A DNA stretch of 64,000 nucleotides, taken from the NCBI GenBank assembly GCA_911728455.2, contig OU452239.1, forward strand, positions 10,708,328-10,772,327. Direction: 5' to 3'. This document shows, piece by piece, positions 60,922 through 64,000 of the stretch (within the stretch, counting starts at the first letter, position 1; each line of letters begins with the position of its first letter). The notes beneath the pieces were generated by a model, which was given only the letters and a program-made list of their open reading frames with translations, was not told the DNA's origin and ran no database searches. The position numbers were made by a program, and so were the translations under genes. This DNA comes from Marthasterias glacialis (taxonomy: Eukaryota > Echinodermata > Asteroidea > Forcipulatida > Asteriidae).

Positions 60922-60927
60922 TATTTA
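60922..60927 (-). terminator. Possible polyadenylation signal for ETF beta
   Basis: AATAAA on the minus strand in GCTAATAAATAC, about 545 bp past the stop. A shorter 3' UTR using a variant signal is possible. Confidence 0.25.
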
Positions 60928-60934
60928 TTAGCAT

Positions 60935-61379
60935 TTTTAAACATTGTATCAAAGCGTGTTACACTATTACCGTCCCTGTTCATTGGGCCTTTGGTATCCT
61001 GAAACCTCAACTCCTTTGGAGTATGCAGCACCAGCAGCCTAATCGGCGCACAGGTTGCTAATCATTCACATCAACAATCTCTACCCTCGCAGGTACCCAT
61101 TTACTCCTGGGTGATGAGAAGCAACAGGAGACTTTTGAGGAAACTAGGTGGCAGCAGACTTACCAGGTATATAACCATAGTGTTCTAGGAAATGTGCGTG
61201 TGCTCGTAACTGCGTAAACAATGACACTTTACCTGGTGAGTCTGCTGCCACCTAGTGTTCCAAAGTCTCCCATTATAGTCAGTGTGTCTTGACCAAGAAC
61301 ACAAGTGCCATGACTGGGACTCGAACCCACACTCCGATGAACTTGGGTTCGATCCTCTAGACCGCTCGGCCACGACACT
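60935..61379 (-). mobile_element. SINE family 1 copy interrupted by family A
   Basis: On minus: GTGTCGTGGCCGAGCGGTCT, GTGGGTTCGAGTCCCAG, then after the interruption TTGCTTCTCATCACCCAGGA, CTGCATACTCCAAAGGAGTT. Interrupted between GATGAGAAGCAA and GTCAGTGTGTCTTG. Confidence 0.8.
61124..61274. mobile_element. Family A hairpin element, copy 7 (nested in a SINE)
   Basis: CAGGAGACTTTTGAGGAAAC, AGGTGGCAGCAGACTTACCA and GGTGAGTCTGCTGCCACCTA, GTGTTCCAAAGTCTCCCATT. Confidence 0.87.
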
Positions 61380-61470
61380 CTAAGATGACTCTATCACTGT
61401 ATGACCCCGAGCAAGTACACGTCACGAGGAATACCCATAAACTGTCTACTACTCACCACTGTACAGGGGT

Positions 61471-62849
61471 TTACACAACGCCGGCATCTTTCAGTTTCGT
61501 TACAAGATCTTCGACCGTTTCCACCTTTACACCTGCTTCCCTCACTGGGGGATCTTCAACTTTGATGACTTCAACTTTGGGTGTTACATCTATGCCTAGG
61601 TCAGCTGGTGTCTTCTTGGCTATTGGTTTCTTCTTTGCTTTCTGCAAACAAGAGGAAAAACTATGCGTTAACAACAAAACATTTCCACAAATGATCACAG
61701 TAATTTTTCAAAAACAGCACTTTATGTTTACGAATCAATCCAAAACTATTTGCTCGTTATAAATGGCAAAACAAAAAAATAAGCAAATGTAAAAAAAAAA
61801 AAAAAAATGTGAAGAGTGTACTAGTGCAGTCCTCAGTAACTCAACACCCAAACTGACGGACTCTGATTATGGTGGTATGCTTGTAATTTTTTTTTTTACA
61901 TAATCAATGCAAAATAAACGCCACAATGGTAATTCAATTCCTGCTGCGATTAAACAAAAAATTCAAACTAAAAAAAAACCCCCAAAAAACCCCGCAATTC
62001 AGTACTATTTTTCGCACTCCTTGATCCAAGGTTAAGGAGTGTTGAGGAGTGCGATTGTACTCAATACTCCTTAAAAATTCATTAATTTCATTTCATTTAT
62101 TCATTTCACAGGTAGAAATATTAAAACTACAGTACAAAAATATACACATAAACAAACGGCAAGAGAAAAAAAATAAAATAAAAATTAAACAATACCGTAA
62201 ACATTCAAAAGAGAGGACAATGGTACACCTGAAGAATTACGAAAAAAAAAAAATTAATTACTACCTAGTTGTTTTCCAAACGCCATTATACAAAAAAAAA
62301 CACAGTCTAGAAACCACAACACCATCGAAAAAGAAAACAGTAACAACAGACTGATCCAGTAAGCCACACCCACTAAACACATTGACCAATCACAGCATTG
62401 GCTGCATCATCACTGTACACGTGGGCAGCACAATGTGCGTCTCTTCAATGTCACACTGCACGACATGAACGCGTGCGCTGTAAGTGCGCGCACGCATGTT
62501 TACATTTTCTAATAGCTTTTTTATCATGTCGGACTTTTGTCGGACTTTCGGTGGCGTAGCCACGGCTGTGATTGTTCAACATGTTAGGGGGCGGGGCTTA
62601 ATGAATCAGTCTATTGCACTAAGACAAAATATTTAACCACTAAAATGAATCGGGAGATGGGGGGGGGGGATGAAGAAAAAAAAACAAATAACCTTATTTA
62701 AAAATGATGGTCTGCTTATCGTTTGTATTTCTTACCATAATATTTGGTAGTGTAGCATATCTAGGTTCGTTCAATCTCAAATCTGCGGTGACAACAGCCG
62801 GCATCTTAATTCTTATCGTCTCAAGACCTCCGTCTACTTCACGAACAAC
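61471..62849 (-). CDS. ETFB: Electron transfer flavoprotein subunit beta, last two exons (partial)
   Basis: Mitochondrial-matrix ETF beta accepts electrons, with ETF alpha, from acyl-CoA and other dehydrogenases and binds AMP. Two exons are present: 62736-62849 ([38 protein letters not shown]) and 61471-61641 ([16 protein letters not shown] ... [14 protein letters not shown], then stop). The first contains the ETF-beta signature and the recognition loop with the leucine of ATLPNIM that anchors partner dehydrogenases; the KAKKK that follows contains the lysines methylated in mammals. The intron falls exactly between NIM and KAKKK. The upstream exons, which hold most of the protein, lie beyond the right edge. 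A TIR element (62348-62615) sits in the intron. Confidence 0.93.
61815..61885 (+). repeat. Single unit of the 104-bp satellite
   Basis: CTAGTGCAGTCCTCAGTAAC, AACTCAACACCCAAACTG, GACTCTGATTATGGTGGTAT. It lacks the middle of the unit. Intron of ETF beta. Confidence 0.75.
62348..62615 (+). mobile_element. Family H TIR element, copy 2
   Basis: AGACTGATCCAGTAAGCCAC and GGGGCGGGGCTTAATGAATC + AGTCT ends. Interior CACATTGACCAATCACAGCA and TCATGTCGGACTTT, with TGTCGGACTTT duplicated once. Confidence 0.8.
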
Positions 62850-64000
62850 CTTTAAAAGAAAGTAATTATCAGGTAAAAATCAATTAGTTTCAACCTGTCA
62901 GCTCACCGATCATATCATTCACACAATTACCAAACATTTTTTTTTGGCGAAAATAACGTCAAGGTGTAGAATACAAAGACATCCTGAACCATCACTGCTT
63001 AGTATGTTTTTTAACCCTCAGAGCAGCCACGAGGATAAAAAATAATCCAATGGTTACCAAATATGGTCATAATTTTTTTTTCAATGGGCCAATAAGGCCA
63101 AGATTCCATGTAGTCCTCACCCCTGGTACACCCCACAAGCCTGTATTGGACAGACCCTAACCAGTGCGGAGTAAGGAGCGTTGAAAGACAGCAGCCACCT
63201 GTCTCAGTGTAGTAATTGATTGACCTTGTGTCAAGTATTCCCTTGGGACAGGGTGGTATGCACTTTGTGAAAACAACTTGCGCCGCATACTGGTCGTAAA
63301 TAACATAAATAACACAAGTCTAAGTCTTGACTGGCACTCCAATTCACTAATTATATAGATTAAAATAGGTTTGGGCTTGCTGTTGGGGGTTTTACGTAAA
63401 AAAAACTGGGTGGATAAAAAAAAAGACTTATGGATGAACCGCGTGAGATTTTTTTTGTGGCTGCTCGGAGGGTTTTAATGACCTGCTCACATTAAGGAGT
63501 ACCCCAAGAAAACACAAGAAGAATATCCATTTAGATATCTAAGTGCCTGTTTCAACAGACCATCCCACAAAAAAAACACACCAAGAAACAAGAAAAGAAA
63601 CAATGGTAACTGGACTAAGCCTCGCTCACTGGAAACTGATGAGAGACATGACCTTAGCATCACACTGCAGTCTGGTTTGCCATGAACTGATTCTTGTTTA
63701 ACCCTTACAGCCCCTATTCCATCAAACTCTAACAGCAGGTTTTGTTGGATTCTGTTGGACTGAGGACTGCATGAGTAAACTGATCATGCTTTACATGGGT
63801 TCAGGCATACCACCATAATCAGAGTACCACAGCTTGGGTATTGAGCTACTGAATGGTGTTGGACTGGGGACTGCATGAGTAAACTGATCATGCTTTACAT
63901 GGGTTCAGGCATACCACCATAATCAGTGTACCACAGTTTGGGAGTTGAGTTACCCATATGCTGTTGGAATTTGTTAGAGTGGGGATGGATCCTAGTAAAT
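62850..64000. other. ETF beta intron to the window end
   Basis: No further ETF beta exon is recognisable on the minus strand. 62850-63740 shows no feature beyond short homopolymers; satellite units follow. Confidence 0.5.
63756..63960 (-). repeat. 104-bp satellite, two units in reverse orientation
   Basis: GGACTGAGGACTGCATGAGT, AAACTGATCATGCTTTACAT, GGCATACCACCATAATCAG twice, period about 104-105. The array may extend past the right edge. Confidence 0.85.

Larger units (their letters stand above)
57863..61470. other. Region between convergent DRC12 and ETF beta
   Basis: Both genes end here. It contains five family A hairpins (58274, 58750, 59488, 59692, 61124), a family J copy, SINE pieces and poly(G)/poly(C) runs near 60350, 60580 and 60720. 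No exon recognised. Confidence 0.55.

Overview
This is animal nuclear DNA. It holds multi-exon genes with GT-AG introns, two tRNA-derived SINE families, long microsatellites and a very dense population of short palindromic or terminal-inverted-repeat elements. I see no operons, ribosome binding sites or CRISPR arrays. Gene content (IkB/BCL3-type ankyrin protein, Sec-containing selenoprotein S, galactose 3-O-sulfotransferase, dynein regulatory complex subunit, ETF beta) fits an invertebrate deuterostome. The repeat landscape makes me favour an echinoderm, probably a sea star; that part is inference.

Six protein genes were rebuilt exon by exon with consistent reading phase. From left to right they are: (1) minus strand, 785-10248, the 5' eleven coding exons of a GH35 beta-galactosidase-1-like protein, running off the left edge; (2) plus strand, 14944-17161, a three-exon galactose-3-O-sulfotransferase of 475 aa; (3) plus strand, 22207-25851, a six-exon selenoprotein S whose penultimate residue is encoded by an in-frame TGA (194 aa, no cysteine anywhere); (4) minus strand, 31952-46203, a seven-exon BCL3-like nuclear IkB of 830 aa with a central ankyrin domain and long N- and C-terminal extensions; (5) plus strand, 54767-57862, a six-exon DRC12/CCDC153 of 201 aa; (6) minus strand, 61471-62849, the last two exons of ETF beta, continuing past the right edge.

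The genes do not form a pathway. They are housekeeping or cell-biological genes: lysosomal or cell-surface glycan hydrolysis, Golgi glycan sulfation, ER-associated degradation, NF-kB control, motile cilia and mitochondrial electron transfer. Their spacing is filled by repeats.

The most unusual material is in the repeats. At least a dozen families of 100-500 bp inverted-repeat elements are present in two to eight copies. Several with unrelated interiors share an end resembling TAGACC/GGTCTA. Three different elements have inserted at the same central dyad of three separate copies of one host repeat. A 491-bp element carries perfect 18-bp terminal inverted repeats and a 9-bp target duplication. 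A 104-bp tandem repeat appears to have seeded a 30-bp tandem array next to it. I found no evidence of a wholly new gene system; the reportable novelty is in these element families and in the cysteine-free selenoprotein S.
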